From contig JAHDDW010000002.1 in NCBI GenBank assembly GCA_020629155.1, positions 62,001 through 126,000 of the forward strand: DNA of 64,000 bases, given 5' to 3'. Below are positions 37,505 through 45,932 of this stretch, piece after piece. The position numbers and the translations under genes were made by a program. The notes beneath the pieces were generated by a model that saw nothing but the letters and a program-made list of their open reading frames with translations, had not been told where the DNA came from and ran no database searches. Origin of the DNA: Acidimicrobiales bacterium. GTDB lineage: Bacteria; Actinomycetota; Acidimicrobiia; Acidimicrobiales; SZUA-35. Position 1 is the stretch's first letter; the number at the start of each line of letters is the position of its first letter.

Positions 37505-38317
37505 CTACATATTGGTGTTGATAGCGCTGCCCGATTCATACCTGCGTAAGCCGAGCGAAAACGTTGCCACGGTGAATAGCCACGCAAAAGCCACAGCAGC
37601 CGCTAAACCTAGCAACAATAACCAATCACTATCTGCGACGACCTGTGTGGGCACGAAACCGACGAACGCTGCTGGGATGACTGTGAACAGCAATACTTTG
37701 GTGGTGCCTGAAAAAATGCCTATTGGGTAGGTTGCCGAGATGATCATACTGCCTTCTCCTTGAGTGGCTACTTGCTGCGCATTTCCGAAGAAAAACGCTA
37801 AACAGCCGAGCATAACCATGGCAGCAGACCAAAATAAAGCAGACAACATGACCACAAGAATAAACGTTGCCAGCTCTGCCATGTTTGAAGCCACGGTCAG
37901 ATATAGGGCGGCGCCAAAGAGCAGATCACCCAACCCGTTTAGCTGCATGCGAGAAAAAATGATGTGTGAAATCAACGTTCTCGGTAGCACAAGGTAATAA
38001 TCCAAACGGCCTTGTGCAACGAGATACGCCAGCTTGCCAGATGTATTTCCAGCAAAAACAGTAGATAACCCATACGAAGCTGCAACGATCGAGAACAACA
38101 GAAACATATCATTCGCTTCATAACCAGCAACCGTGTCAAATCGGTCGAAGAAAAGAATCCAGAAACAGAGATAGACAATGTTGTTAAGTAGCATACCTAC
38201 AACTTGCACGATGAAACTTGTTCGATACGCAAGGGCTGCTGCAAGGTTCACACCAGCCAACGTTTTTAGAAACGAAAGTTCGTTGCAAACCTTCGTTAGC
38301 CAAGAAAGATTTTTCAT
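37505..38317 (-). CDS. ABC-2 family transporter permease
   Basis: This 270-residue protein has six hydrophobic segments and matches the ABC-2 permease group with DUF990-like features (LAAALAYRTSFIVQVVGMLLNNIVYLCFWILFF; GRLDYYLVLPRTLISHIIFSR). It overlaps the upstream permease gene by 4 nt (ATGA) and forms the membrane domain with it. Partnered with the ATPase at 39120-40130 it makes a three-gene exporter; relatives export daunorubicin-like compounds or polysaccharide precursors, so the substrate is open. Confidence 0.88.
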   Translation of the reverse strand: MKNLSWLTKVCNELSFLKTLAGVNLAAALAYRTSFIVQVVGMLLNNIVYLCFWILFFDRFDTVAGYEANDMFLLFSIVAASYGLSTVFAGNTSGKLAYLVAQGRLDYYLVLPRTLISHIIFSRMQLNGLGDLLFGAALYLTVASNMAELATFILVVMLSALFWSAAMVMLGCLAFFFGNAQQVATQGEGSMIISATYPIGIFSGTTKVLLFTVIPAAFVGFVPTQVVADSDWLLLLGLAAAVAFAWLFTVATFSLGLRRYESGSAINTNM

Positions 38318-39123
38318 CCGCCGTTCACCTCCAATCGTTTAACAGCGCTGCCATATTGCAGTCGTAGAAGAACTGCGAAAATCGTTAGCCATAAAGCCTG
38401 CAGCGTCAGCGTCAAACCAAAATGGTTCCAAGAGAAGTCGACAAGAAGCTTCGCGGGCGCATACGTCGTCAGCTGAAACGGTAACAAAATAGCTATGTTG
38501 TAAAGCCAACTTGGTAGAAAGTCGAGTGGCAGCAGAAGACCTCCTAAAACAAAAACTAGCTTCTGGTAAATCATTCGCAGTGGCCCAACTTCTTCAACGA
38601 CAAATGCAGCGAGGCCAATTATTGAATAAATAAGAAAGTTGAGAAGCAGCGCAAGCGAAACAGCAATCAACGCCGCTACTGCGCTGATGATGGTGGTTGG
38701 CGGCAGCCCTGCATAGAAAAGAATTAGTGGCAGCCCCATGCCTGCAAGCAACAACAGCTTTGGTATGGTTTCGCCAGCAGAATAAGCAAAATGGTAGCCC
38801 AAATAGTTATATGGGCGGACGAGAGCATACGCGATCGTTCCCGACTTTACTTCTTCTGCAATGGTCATATCATGTTTAGATCGACCAATTTCAAGCACCT
38901 CGACAAGCAAGAAATACCAAAGTGTTTCTGACAGTGTAAGGCCCGCTATTTCTGTTGATCCTTGTGAAGTAAAAACGGCGCTCCATAGTTGCACAAAAAT
39001 AAAGAGAATGACGAGGATAAAAAACCCACGACTAACCGTTTCGGCTGCATAGGCTAGCTGATTAGAGAAGTTGACAGACGTGAGGGACCAGTATTTACGC
39101 ACCGAAGCGTACATGCCCGTCAT
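38314..39123 (-). CDS. ABC-2 family transporter permease
   Basis: The 269-residue protein has six predicted transmembrane helices (FFILVILFIFVQLWSAVF; LSETLWYFLLVEVLEIGRSKHD; GTIAYALVRPYNYLGYHFAYSAGE), typical of the DUF990-type ABC-2 permeases that occur as tandem pairs. It overlaps the ATPase gene upstream and the second permease downstream, each by 4 nt, giving strict co-translation and a likely heterodimeric membrane domain. Confidence 0.88.
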   Translation of the reverse strand: MTGMYASVRKYWSLTSVNFSNQLAYAAETVSRGFFILVILFIFVQLWSAVFTSQGSTEIAGLTLSETLWYFLLVEVLEIGRSKHDMTIAEEVKSGTIAYALVRPYNYLGYHFAYSAGETIPKLLLLAGMGLPLILFYAGLPPTTIISAVAALIAVSLALLLNFLIYSIIGLAAFVVEEVGPLRMIYQKLVFVLGGLLLPLDFLPSWLYNIAILLPFQLTTYAPAKLLVDFSWNHFGLTLTLQALWLTIFAVLLRLQYGSAVKRLEVNGG

Positions 39124-40130
39124 AGCTCGTTGCCCTTTTCGGTATAGATTTCGTGGATTGTTTCTTCTAGCGAAGGGTCCGAGATAGTGATATCGCTACA
39201 CGTTGCGAAATCAAAAATGTTTTTCACAACGAGTTCGCTGGCTACAACATTCGTGTCGAACTCAACGGTCAAGGCATACGATGTTTGATCTGCCACTGCA
39301 ACACCCGCCATTGCAAATACGCTTTCCAATGGAGATGAAAATCTAGCAGTCAAGACTTTGTGCTGCAGAAACTTTTTGCGAAGCACCTCGATTTTGTCGT
39401 CGAAAATCACCGATCCGTGATTGATGATAATGGCTCGACGACATAACGATTCAATATCGCCAGCGTCATGACTTGTCAAAAAAATAGTCGTGTTAAGTTC
39501 TTCATGAAGAGTCTGTATAGCCGTGCGGATTTGCTGTTTCGCTACGACGTCTAAACCAATTGTTGGTTCATCTAAAAAAATTATTTTCGGGTCGTGCAAA
39601 AGAGATGCTGCTATTTCACACTTCATTCGCTGCCCTAAGCTCAACTTACGCACAGGCGTTTTTAAGAAGTCTTGCAGCTCTAATGCTTCAACTAAAAACC
39701 CACGCCTGTTTTTATACTGATCAGCGTCAAGCTCGTACATTTTCGAAAAAAGTTTAAACGTATCGCCCGCTGGCAGGTGATAGTGCAGCTGCGGTTTTTG
39801 ACCAAACACGGTTCCGATTTGGTATGCAAGTTTTTTGCGATCTTTCCACGGTGTTATGCCAAGCACTGTTGCAGTGCCAACGCTTGGGTGCAAGATCCCT
39901 GTCAAGATTTTGATCATTGTTGATTTACCAGCACCATTAGGGCCAATAAAAGCCAAAATTTCACCAGTAGGTAAAGAAAAATCGACGCCGCGAACTGCTT
40001 CAACAGAGCGGACCGTCGGCGTCACCAAAGAAGAAAAACTAGAACGAAGCCCAGCGGTTTTTTGTTTCACTTGGAAAGTTTTTTTAATACCACAAACTTC
40101 AACAGCTGCGAACGAACCTGGTATAGCCAT
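39120..40130 (-). CDS. ABC transporter ATP-binding protein
   Basis: The protein (336 residues from ATG 40130) has Walker A GPNGAGKS at 63-70, signature LSLGQRMK near 170, Walker B IIFLDEPT near 190 and an H-loop in LTSHD near 225. A C-terminal domain of about 85 residues follows, as in the DrrA/NatA export subfamily. It energises export with the two permeases encoded downstream. ATG 40130 is chosen because TACCAT lies 6 nt upstream and the sequence before it is atypical. The gene is divergent from the RhuM-Fic gene. Confidence 0.92.
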   Translation of the reverse strand: MAIPGSFAAVEVCGIKKTFQVKQKTAGLRSSFSSLVTPTVRSVEAVRGVDFSLPTGEILAFIGPNGAGKSTMIKILTGILHPSVGTATVLGITPWKDRKKLAYQIGTVFGQKPQLHYHLPAGDTFKLFSKMYELDADQYKNRRGFLVEALELQDFLKTPVRKLSLGQRMKCEIAASLLHDPKIIFLDEPTIGLDVVAKQQIRTAIQTLHEELNTTIFLTSHDAGDIESLCRRAIIINHGSVIFDDKIEVLRKKFLQHKVLTARFSSPLESVFAMAGVAVADQTSYALTVEFDTNVVASELVVKNIFDFATCSDITISDPSLEETIHEIYTEKGNEL

Positions 40131-40136
40131 CTGTCC

Positions 40137-40142
40137 ATGGTA
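40137..40142 (-). promoter_or_regulatory. -10 box TACCAT, leaderless ABC ATPase gene
   Basis: On the minus strand TACCAT is 6 nt before ATG 40130. Confidence 0.4.
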
Positions 40143-40218
40143 GCTTCTCACCAAGAACAAATCTTTGAATTAGCCCCTAACCCAATAGAACATACGTTTG
40201 CTTGATGTTGTTTGTTGC

Positions 40219-40224
40219 TATGCT
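40219..40224 (+). promoter_or_regulatory. -10 box TATGCT, leaderless RhuM-Fic gene
   Basis: TATGCT is 6 nt before ATG 40231. Confidence 0.5.
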
Positions 40225-40230
40225 TACCCT

Positions 40231-41223
40231 ATGACAACGAATGAAAAATCCACGATTGCCGTATATCAAAACGAACGGGGCGCAATTGCGTTGTCCGTCG
40301 ACACTGATGAAGATACTATTTGGGCTTCTCAGAAACAAATTGCGGAGCTTTTCGATGTGAACATTCCAACCATCAATGAGCATCTCAACAATATTTACGC
40401 AACTGATGAGCTTGAGGAAGATCCAACTATTCGGAAATTCCGAATAGTTCAAAAAGAAGGATCCAGAGACGTTACACGCGATATCAAGCATTACAATCTT
40501 GACGTCATCATTTCAGTTGGTTACCGAGTCAGCTCTAGAAACGCCACACATTTTCGCAGATGGGCTACCGAGACACTAAAGGCCTATATCGTGGAAGGGT
40601 TTGCGATTAACCCTACTTTGATAAAAAAGAATCAATCTCGCTTTATACAAGCTATGGAGGAAATGAAGCAGCTCGCCGCTGATGCCCACTATGTAGGAAG
40701 TTCTCAGGTAGCAGATTTATCAGTGCAGTTTGCCAAAACCTGGTTCTCACTCGATGCGTATGACAAATCTGAATTACCCACAACAGGCAACGTTCGAAAA
40801 GCCGTTGACCTTAAGGCTTCTGAGCTTCACAAAGATCTGAAGAAACTCAAAACGCAACTTATTGCAGAAGGTGAAGCGACAGATCTTTTTGCTCAAGAAA
40901 AGAACGCAGGGTCATTTGAAGGAATATTTGGCAATGTGTTTCAGTCTTTCGGTGGTCAAGATGTATATCCAACGTTGGAAGAAAAGGCGGCGAATCTACT
41001 CTATTTTGTCGTTAAGAATCATGTGTTTAACGACGGAAACAAACGCTCGGGAGCGTACTCGTTTATCTGGTTTCTTAAAGAAGTAGAACTACTTAACACG
41101 CAAGAAATTAGCCCACAAGCTCTTACTGCATTGACCTTACTAGTTGCTGAAAGTGACCCTAAAGACAAAGACAGAACAATCGGCTTGATCCTGCTAATGC
41201 TGGGCGTAGAAAAAACTAACTAA
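40231..41223 (+). CDS. RhuM-Fic/Doc family protein
   Basis: The protein (330 residues from ATG 40231) joins two parts. Residues about 10-180 form a RhuM domain (ALSVDTDEDTIWASQKQIAELF; TIRKFRIVQKEGSRDV; YNLDVIISVGYRVSS; FRRWATETLKAYI). Residues about 205-325 form a Fic/Doc domain with the motif HVFNDGNKRSG (264-274), including the catalytic His. Fic proteins usually transfer AMP or phosphate to target proteins; RhuM-Fic fusions occur in genomic islands and are presumed toxins or defence proteins. No obvious antitoxin is adjacent, although an inhibitory helix could be internal. A 25-bp palindrome lies inside the RhuM part. Confidence 0.9.
   Translation: MTTNEKSTIAVYQNERGAIALSVDTDEDTIWASQKQIAELFDVNIPTINEHLNNIYATDELEEDPTIRKFRIVQKEGSRDVTRDIKHYNLDVIISVGYRVSSRNATHFRRWATETLKAYIVEGFAINPTLIKKNQSRFIQAMEEMKQLAADAHYVGSSQVADLSVQFAKTWFSLDAYDKSELPTTGNVRKAVDLKASELHKDLKKLKTQLIAEGEATDLFAQEKNAGSFEGIFGNVFQSFGGQDVYPTLEEKAANLLYFVVKNHVFNDGNKRSGAYSFIWFLKEVELLNTQEISPQALTALTLLVAESDPKDKDRTIGLILLMLGVEKTN
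40425..40449. repeat. Perfect 25-bp palindrome inside RhuM-Fic gene
   Basis: aactattcggaa and ttccgaatagtt are inverse complements separated by one base. They lie in the codons for TIRKFRIVQ, a conserved RhuM segment. It could be an operator or cruciform; coding constraint alone would not require symmetry. Confidence 0.6.
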
Positions 41224-41290
41224 CCTCTCGGTTAATTCTGTGGCCTTCTTCAACCCTTTCAAACGCTTAGGAATCCTTCAGCGACATTAT

Positions 41291-41773
41291 TTAGGCTGTA
41301 ATGATTTGTTTTTCTATGAAACCGTTTCTCCAAGTGTTAAAAGGCTCTGGGACCGTTGGCGTAGGTTTTTGTGGGTGTCCTACTAAAACAAAGCCCACCA
41401 GCCGTCCAGAGACCCGCATCCTTTGTGCCAGTGCAATCTGCCATCCTAAATCTGTGAGCGTCTTTGGAGTCTCCATATTCATATCAGTGATAACACATAG
41501 TCGGCTCAGGTTTGGCATGTCGAGAGCGACTTTCCAAAAATTTTCCAACGAACCGTCAAGTTGTCCTTCGACTTCAAGAACACGTTTCCATGGCGGATTA
41601 AAGAAGACTTTTCGATGCGCTCCATATATTTCGAAGGAATCGTCAAGCTGAGATACTTCTCCAGCGGCGACCCATTCCATCCCATGTATTGTGCTTGTGA
41701 GGAACGAACGCGGATCGACCTTTTTGATTTTAACTTGCGATACCCACCCACCATACCTATCGGCCAGCCAAAT
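41291..41773 (-). CDS. Hypothetical protein with unresolved start
   Basis: The first ATG is at 41680 (130 codons), but the frame upstream is open to a stop at 41819-41821 and reads like real protein: KRIWLADRYGGWVSQVKI, then KKVDPRSFLTSTIHG, before MEWVAAGEVSQ. No ATG, GTG or TTG is in frame there; ATT 41773 or CTG 41767 would be rare starts. Either initiation is unusual or the 5' end was lost. The sequence has a mixed alpha/beta pattern and no recognised family. It is divergent from the PhyH gene. Confidence 0.45.
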   Translation of the reverse strand: MWLADRYGGWVSQVKIKKVDPRSFLTSTIHGMEWVAAGEVSQLDDSFEIYGAHRKVFFNPPWKRVLEVEGQLDGSLENFWKVALDMPNLSRLCVITDMNMETPKTLTDLGWQIALAQRMRVSGRLVGFVLVGHPQKPTPTVPEPFNTWRNGFIEKQIITA

Positions 41774-41800
41774 TCGTTTTGCCGCTGCCTGTTTGTAAGT

Positions 41801-41806
41801 TATGGT
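41801..41806 (+). promoter_or_regulatory. -10 box TATGGT, leaderless PhyH gene
   Basis: TATGGT is 6 nt before ATG 41813, which argues for this start over the in-frame ATG at 41561. Confidence 0.5.
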
Positions 41807-41812
41807 TTTGGG

Positions 41813-42571
41813 ATGGAACTAACCGAGACACAAGAACAAAGGCTTGTTGATGAAGGCTATTTGCACCTGCGGAACATCGTGCCGCAACCACTCATCAATA
41901 AAGCGCTACAAGCTATAAATATGTCTCTCGGCAAAGGCATGAACGAAAAAGATATGACAACGTTCAGCTCTCAGTCTTTCACCCCTGAGCTATGCGAGTC
42001 GCCTGCTATCTGCGACTTGTTGAAGAAAAGCCCGCTTTGGGACTTAGCTGAATCAGCTATTGGCAAGGGCAAGATCATTAATGAAGACCGAGCGCAAATA
42101 GCTTTACGTTTCCCTCAGGCAAGTGATAGCTCAAAAGAACTCACGCCACATATCGATGGAATCCACACGCCAGACAATGGAGTTCCTAAAGGAGAAATAT
42201 GGAACTTTACTATGCTCGTCGGCATCGCCTTAAGCGAAACAAAAGTTCCTTACTCAGGCAATTTCGTCTTATGGCCTAGAACACACGAAAGCTATGCAAA
42301 CCACTTCAAGGAACATGGAACAGACGATTTACTTAATGGACTTGAAGGAATGCCTTCCGTCACCTTGCCTGAACCGAAGCATGTATTAGCAAAACCAGGA
42401 GACGCCTTCTTTGTTCACTATCAAGTAGGTCACACCTGTGCAGTCAACCTTTCGCCTCACGTCCGCTACGGCACATATTTCAGGTTGCAACACAAAGACC
42501 ATGACGCCTTCAAAGTCGAAGCAATGACAGATCTTTGGTGCGGATGGGATGGAATCAATCGTCCGAGATAG
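41813..42571 (+). CDS. Phytanoyl-CoA dioxygenase (PhyH) family protein
   Basis: This protein of about 252 residues is a predicted Fe(II)/2-oxoglutarate oxygenase. The HxD metal motif is in PHIDGIH (about residues 110-116), and the distal His is in HYQVGHT near 205, followed by RYGTYFR with the Arg that binds 2-oxoglutarate. The PGDAFFVHYQ segment is typical of PhyH proteins. The substrate is unknown. The frame is open further upstream, but that part lies in the divergent gene and lacks homology. Confidence 0.85.
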   Translation: MELTETQEQRLVDEGYLHLRNIVPQPLINKALQAINMSLGKGMNEKDMTTFSSQSFTPELCESPAICDLLKKSPLWDLAESAIGKGKIINEDRAQIALRFPQASDSSKELTPHIDGIHTPDNGVPKGEIWNFTMLVGIALSETKVPYSGNFVLWPRTHESYANHFKEHGTDDLLNGLEGMPSVTLPEPKHVLAKPGDAFFVHYQVGHTCAVNLSPHVRYGTYFRLQHKDHDAFKVEAMTDLWCGWDGINRPR

Positions 42572-42596
42572 ACTTTGCCAAACAACGTTTGTGCTT

Positions 42597-42638
42597 ATTT
42601 TAACACAATGGGTCAATTGTGTGCTATTGTGTTAAAAT
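42597..42638 (+). promoter_or_regulatory. HipB-type operator and promoter
   Basis: attttaacacaat (42597-42609) is a perfect 13-bp inverse repeat of attgtgttaaaat (42626-42638), spacer 16 bp. TATTGT (42625-42630) is 6 nt before ATG 42637, so repressor bound here would block a leaderless promoter. Confidence 0.7.
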
Positions 42639-42876
42639 GAGCACAAAACGATTCATTATTAGAAGCGCACAAGATCTCAACCGAACGCTAACAGAAGCAC
42701 GAATAACACGAGGCTTGACACAACAACAACTAGCAGAAATGACGCGGACAGAACGCACCTACATCGCAAAAATCGAGGCGGGCCACACAGTCAAACAAGT
42801 CGAAAGAATTCTTGGGCTTCTCAGACTTCTTGGCGTTTCTATCACTGCTGAAATGGAAACGGATATCGAACAATGA
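42637..42876 (+). CDS. HipB-like XRE antitoxin
   Basis: The product (79 residues) is a compact XRE repressor. Its helix-turn-helix lies at about residues 20-60 (LTEARITRGLTQQQLAEMTRTERTYIAKIEAG) and its C-terminus (GLLRLLGVSITAEME) resembles HipB. It should bind the 13-bp inverted repeat that overlaps its start. Its stop overlaps the ATG of the HipA-like fragment (ATGA), the usual hipBA arrangement. The antitoxin appears intact. Confidence 0.8.
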   Translation: MSTKRFIIRSAQDLNRTLTEARITRGLTQQQLAEMTRTERTYIAKIEAGHTVKQVERILGLLRLLGVSITAEMETDIEQ

Positions 42877-43202
42877 CTACAAAGAAAGACGCAGCCAACC
42901 AACTATTTTGCTGGTGGGGCGACACCCACATAGCAACCTTACGAGCAGCAAAGTTCAACGATATTCGACTCACCTATTCTCACGAAGCACAAGAACTATG
43001 GCCAATCAACACACCGTTACTCTCGTGTTCTTTACCAGTTCAAAGCGAAGAACAATCAGCTACCCCTTTCTTTAAAGGGCTACTACCAGAAGGCAGCCAC
43101 CTAGAAACACTCTCACAACGAATCGGCGCAAGCCCAATAAATGGACACCCGAGCAAGCACCTCACACAGCCTCAATATGCTTGGCAAAAATACGATTTTT
43201 AG
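42873..43202 (+). CDS. HipA N-terminal fragment / HipS-like protein
   Basis: This 109-residue product matches only the N-terminal subdomain of HipA: QLFCWWGDTHIATLRA, RLTYSHEAQELWP, PLLSCSLPV and PFFKGLLPEGSHLETLSQRIGASPIN. After that the family pattern ends and the frame closes within 25 codons; no kinase domain follows, because the convergent flavin reductase gene begins. It is either a truncated hipA, or a HipS as in three-part HipBST systems that has lost its HipT kinase. Without the kinase it cannot phosphorylate targets. Confidence 0.7.
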   Translation: MTTKKDAANQLFCWWGDTHIATLRAAKFNDIRLTYSHEAQELWPINTPLLSCSLPVQSEEQSATPFFKGLLPEGSHLETLSQRIGASPINGHPSKHLTQPQYAWQKYDF

Positions 43203-43819
43203 CCTGCATGGCCAGTATTCCGCACGAAACTTGAGGCTTGCACTTTTTTATGATCTCCGACCTCAAAAAAGTTTCCTCCAACGGTGTAATACAAAGCTGG
43301 CAACTTTACTCGCCGATTCTTATAATCGTCATCCCAGAAACTAGCGTCCAGTGCTACATGATTCACTGAAATGCCGCAAGCGACATGGTCGCCAGAATCT
43401 TGCTCCCAAAGCAGTTGCCCCTCAGCTACAAACCAGCATTCACGAAGCCTAGGCGGCTCCACGGTAACTGCTGGTTCTGTATTGAAACCAACCAACTCAA
43501 CTTCTGATATTCCTCTAGGAAGGCGCACACCAGCATCATAAACCTTTTGCACAGAAGCTGGATAAGGGTACCCTATAACGCACTCTCGATGATCTCGAAG
43601 ATTATGCAATGTATCGCTTTTAGGCGAGACAGCCAAAATGATAACAGGAGGCACGTTAGAGCAAAGCATTGTCTGCTCAAACGCTCCGACGTTAACAGTG
43701 CCGTTAGGCGCTATTGTTGTCACCAAAGAAGGGGCATGGCCTGGCATTGAATAGACAATACGATCTTCTCGCTTAGATGTTAAATAGTCATAGTCCATCT
43801 CGCGCAGGCTTCGAGTCAC
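43199..43819 (-). CDS. Flavin reductase-like domain protein
   Basis: The 206-residue protein matches the flavin reductase-like family: a split-barrel FMN-binding fold with PSLVTTIAPNGTVNVGAFEQTMLCSNVPPVIILAVSP at about 30-66, and HNLRDHRECVIGYP near 72-86. It may bind FMN and reduce it with NAD(P)H, or act as a flavoprotein of related use. GTG 43819 is 2 nt after the pirin stop; ATG 43798 is an alternative. It is probably co-transcribed with pirin. Confidence 0.8.
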   Translation of the reverse strand: MTRSLREMDYDYLTSKREDRIVYSMPGHAPSLVTTIAPNGTVNVGAFEQTMLCSNVPPVIILAVSPKSDTLHNLRDHRECVIGYPYPASVQKVYDAGVRLPRGISEVELVGFNTEPAVTVEPPRLRECWFVAEGQLLWEQDSGDHVACGISVNHVALDASFWDDDYKNRRVKLPALYYTVGGNFFEVGDHKKVQASSFVRNTGHAG

Positions 43820-43821
43820 CG

Positions 43822-44694
43822 TTACAAACCTTCTGGCGCTATTTTACCCATGCGGCCAGCGTTGAAATCTTCGACTGCTTCTTGCAGTTCTGCTCTGGTG
43901 TTCATCACGAATGGACCATAACGAGCAACAGGTTCATTCAATGGTTCGCCGCCCATAAAAAGCGCCTCGAACGGTTCGTCCGATTTTGCTTCTATCTCAA
44001 TAGCGCCTGCGGCTCGTTCATAGGAAACAAACTGTTGTTTCTCAAGCAGCGCATTAGACTCCCCCACGTTTGCGCTGCCTGCGAAAACGTAAAGTCCACA
44101 GTTATAGGTGGCAGGCGCTTCGAATGAAGCGATCGCGCCAGGCTGTACTGTCACATGGGCGTAGATAATAGACGTATGCGTTGCGGCTGGGCCATCGACC
44201 CCAAGAAGCGACCCTGCCAGAAGTCGAACCTGCCAACCATCGCGCTCGATCAGCGCAATGTTTTTCTGATCTAACGGTTGATAGCGAGGCGGAACTCGCT
44301 TTTTAGCTTGCGGCAGATTAACCCACAGCTGAAAACCATGCAACTTGCCACCTTTTTGTTGCATCGCGTCACTGGGCATTTCAGAATGCACCACGCCATC
44401 GCCAGCGGTCATCCACTGCACATCGCCAGCAGTGATAACCCCATGTCCACCTGTCGAATCTTTATGCTCAAACTCGCCTTCTAGAATATAGGTGACCGTT
44501 TCAAAACCTCGATGCGGATGATCGGGCGCACCTTTTGCTTCGCCAGCGGCAAATGTTTCTGGACCCATTTCGTCAAGCAATAAGAAGGGGTCTAACATGT
44601 CAAGATTTGCGGTCGGAAACGGGCGGTTAACCCAAAAACCTGCGCCTTCTTGCTGTCTCGCAGCAGTGAAAATATTCTTTATAGCACGGTGCAC
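43822..44694 (-). CDS. Pirin family protein
   Basis: The 290-residue protein is a bicupin of the pirin family. The N-terminal cupin carries the metal ligands in HPHRGFETVTYILEGEFEHKDSTG (about residues 59-82) and GVVHSEMPS near 101-109; the C-terminal domain begins near 165. Pirins bind iron or another divalent metal, and some are quercetin dioxygenases or redox-linked regulators. AAGGAG stands 5 nt before the GTG start. Confidence 0.92.
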   Translation of the reverse strand: MHRAIKNIFTAARQQEGAGFWVNRPFPTANLDMLDPFLLLDEMGPETFAAGEAKGAPDHPHRGFETVTYILEGEFEHKDSTGGHGVITAGDVQWMTAGDGVVHSEMPSDAMQQKGGKLHGFQLWVNLPQAKKRVPPRYQPLDQKNIALIERDGWQVRLLAGSLLGVDGPAATHTSIIYAHVTVQPGAIASFEAPATYNCGLYVFAGSANVGESNALLEKQQFVSYERAAGAIEIEAKSDEPFEALFMGGEPLNEPVARYGPFVMNTRAELQEAVEDFNAGRMGKIAPEGL

Positions 44695-44742
44695 AACAAC
44701 TCCTTACAGGGAATGCTTCCAAATCTATCTACTCATTGACGT

Positions 44743-44770
44743 AGATCCCCTCAATCAAGTTGAGGATGAC
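44743..44770. repeat. Small hairpin repeat shared with 1413-1440
   Basis: gatcccctcaatcaagttgaggatgacg resembles gatccccaatcaagttggggatgacg near the left edge of the window, with changes in both stem arms. It belongs to a short REP-like family in the pirin-prfA gap. Confidence 0.45.
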
Positions 44771-44843
44771 GAATAGGCCATGTTGCAGTAGCAATTGTGC
44801 ACCACTGCATCCCACCAGACAAGGGAAAGACTCAAATATTCGC

Positions 44844-44849
44844 TAGCCT
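44844..44849 (+). promoter_or_regulatory. -10 box TAGCCT, leaderless prfA
   Basis: TAGCCT is 6 nt before GTG 44856. Confidence 0.55.
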
Positions 44850-44855
44850 CAAAGG

Positions 44856-45923
44856 GTGTTAGATCGTATAGAATCACTCGTTCGAGAGCATAAAGAGCTA
44901 GAAGGCCGCATTGCTGACCCTGCGATCGTTGCTGACCAAAAAAAGTTCGTCAAGCTTTCTCGTCGATACGCTGATTTAACAGACATCGTCAAATTGGGAG
45001 CAACGCTACGCGAACGCCACGAAGACGTTGAAACCTTGGCAGAAATGATTGGCGAAGTTTCTGGAGACGAAGCCGACGAGCTACGCAACGAACAGGCACA
45101 AGCACACCAGCAGATAGAAAAACTTGAAGAAGAACTGAAGCTTCTGCTCCTCCCTAAAGATCCTAACGCTGGCCGTAACGTCATCATGGAAATACGCGGT
45201 GCTGAAGGCGGCGAAGAAGCCAACCTTTTCGCTCGCGACCTTTATGAAATGTATCGCTCCTATGCCAGCGCACAGGGCTGGGGATTCGAACCGCTGGGCT
45301 CTAAAGCATCTGATATGGGTGGTTTTAGCGAAGTAACATTCATGTTAAAAGGCGACAACGTGTGGACTCGCATGAAATTTGAAGCAGGGCCGCATCGTGT
45401 GCAACGAGTGCCCAGCACTGAATCACAAGGTCGTGTCCATACCTCATCTTCGACCGTAACAGTACTGCCAGAAGCCGATGAAATAGACATTGAGGTGAAC
45501 CATAACGATCTACGTTTTGACACCTACCGTTCGTCAGGTTCAGGCGGCCAGCACGTTAACACCACAGACTCAGCCGTGCGCATCACGCACTTGCCTACAG
45601 GGCTTGTGGTGTCGATGCAGGACGAAAAAAGCCAGCTACAAAACCGCGAGAAGGCTCTGAAAGTTCTACGATCTCGTCTCTTGAAACAAGAACAAGATAA
45701 GCAACGAATCGAAGCGTCCGAGGCTCGCAAAGGGCAAACAGGCAGCGGCGGCCGATCAGAAAAGATCCGCACATACAACTTTAAAGAAAGCCGAGTCACA
45801 GACCATCGACTAGGTTTAACACTCCACAAACTTGACCGAGTTCTTGCTGGCGAACTAGACGACATAAGTGATGCGCTTGTCCAAGACGAACGCACAAGGC
45901 AGTTACAAGCCGAATCAAGTTAA
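44856..45923 (+). CDS. prfA: Peptide chain release factor 1
   Basis: RF1 reads UAA and UAG in the ribosomal A site and triggers release of the finished protein. The 355-residue protein has the PxT-type recognition segment in RVPSTESQGRVHTS near 187 (Ser in place of the more usual Ala of PAT) and the GGQ loop at about 230-232 (SGSGGQHVNTTDSA). The RF1-type C-terminus carries KIRTYNFKESRVTDHR. The start is GTG 44856, set by the -10 box. prmC, which methylates the GGQ glutamine, follows after 9 nt. Confidence 0.96.
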   Translation: MLDRIESLVREHKELEGRIADPAIVADQKKFVKLSRRYADLTDIVKLGATLRERHEDVETLAEMIGEVSGDEADELRNEQAQAHQQIEKLEEELKLLLLPKDPNAGRNVIMEIRGAEGGEEANLFARDLYEMYRSYASAQGWGFEPLGSKASDMGGFSEVTFMLKGDNVWTRMKFEAGPHRVQRVPSTESQGRVHTSSSTVTVLPEADEIDIEVNHNDLRFDTYRSSGSGGQHVNTTDSAVRITHLPTGLVVSMQDEKSQLQNREKALKVLRSRLLKQEQDKQRIEASEARKGQTGSGGRSEKIRTYNFKESRVTDHRLGLTLHKLDRVLAGELDDISDALVQDERTRQLQAESS

Positions 45924-45932
45924 AGATATCTC

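Noticed and set aside
40231-43202. Prophage or genomic island spanning RhuM-Fic to HipB
   Set aside because: No integrase, structural gene, tRNA target or attachment repeats; only separate accessory genes are visible.
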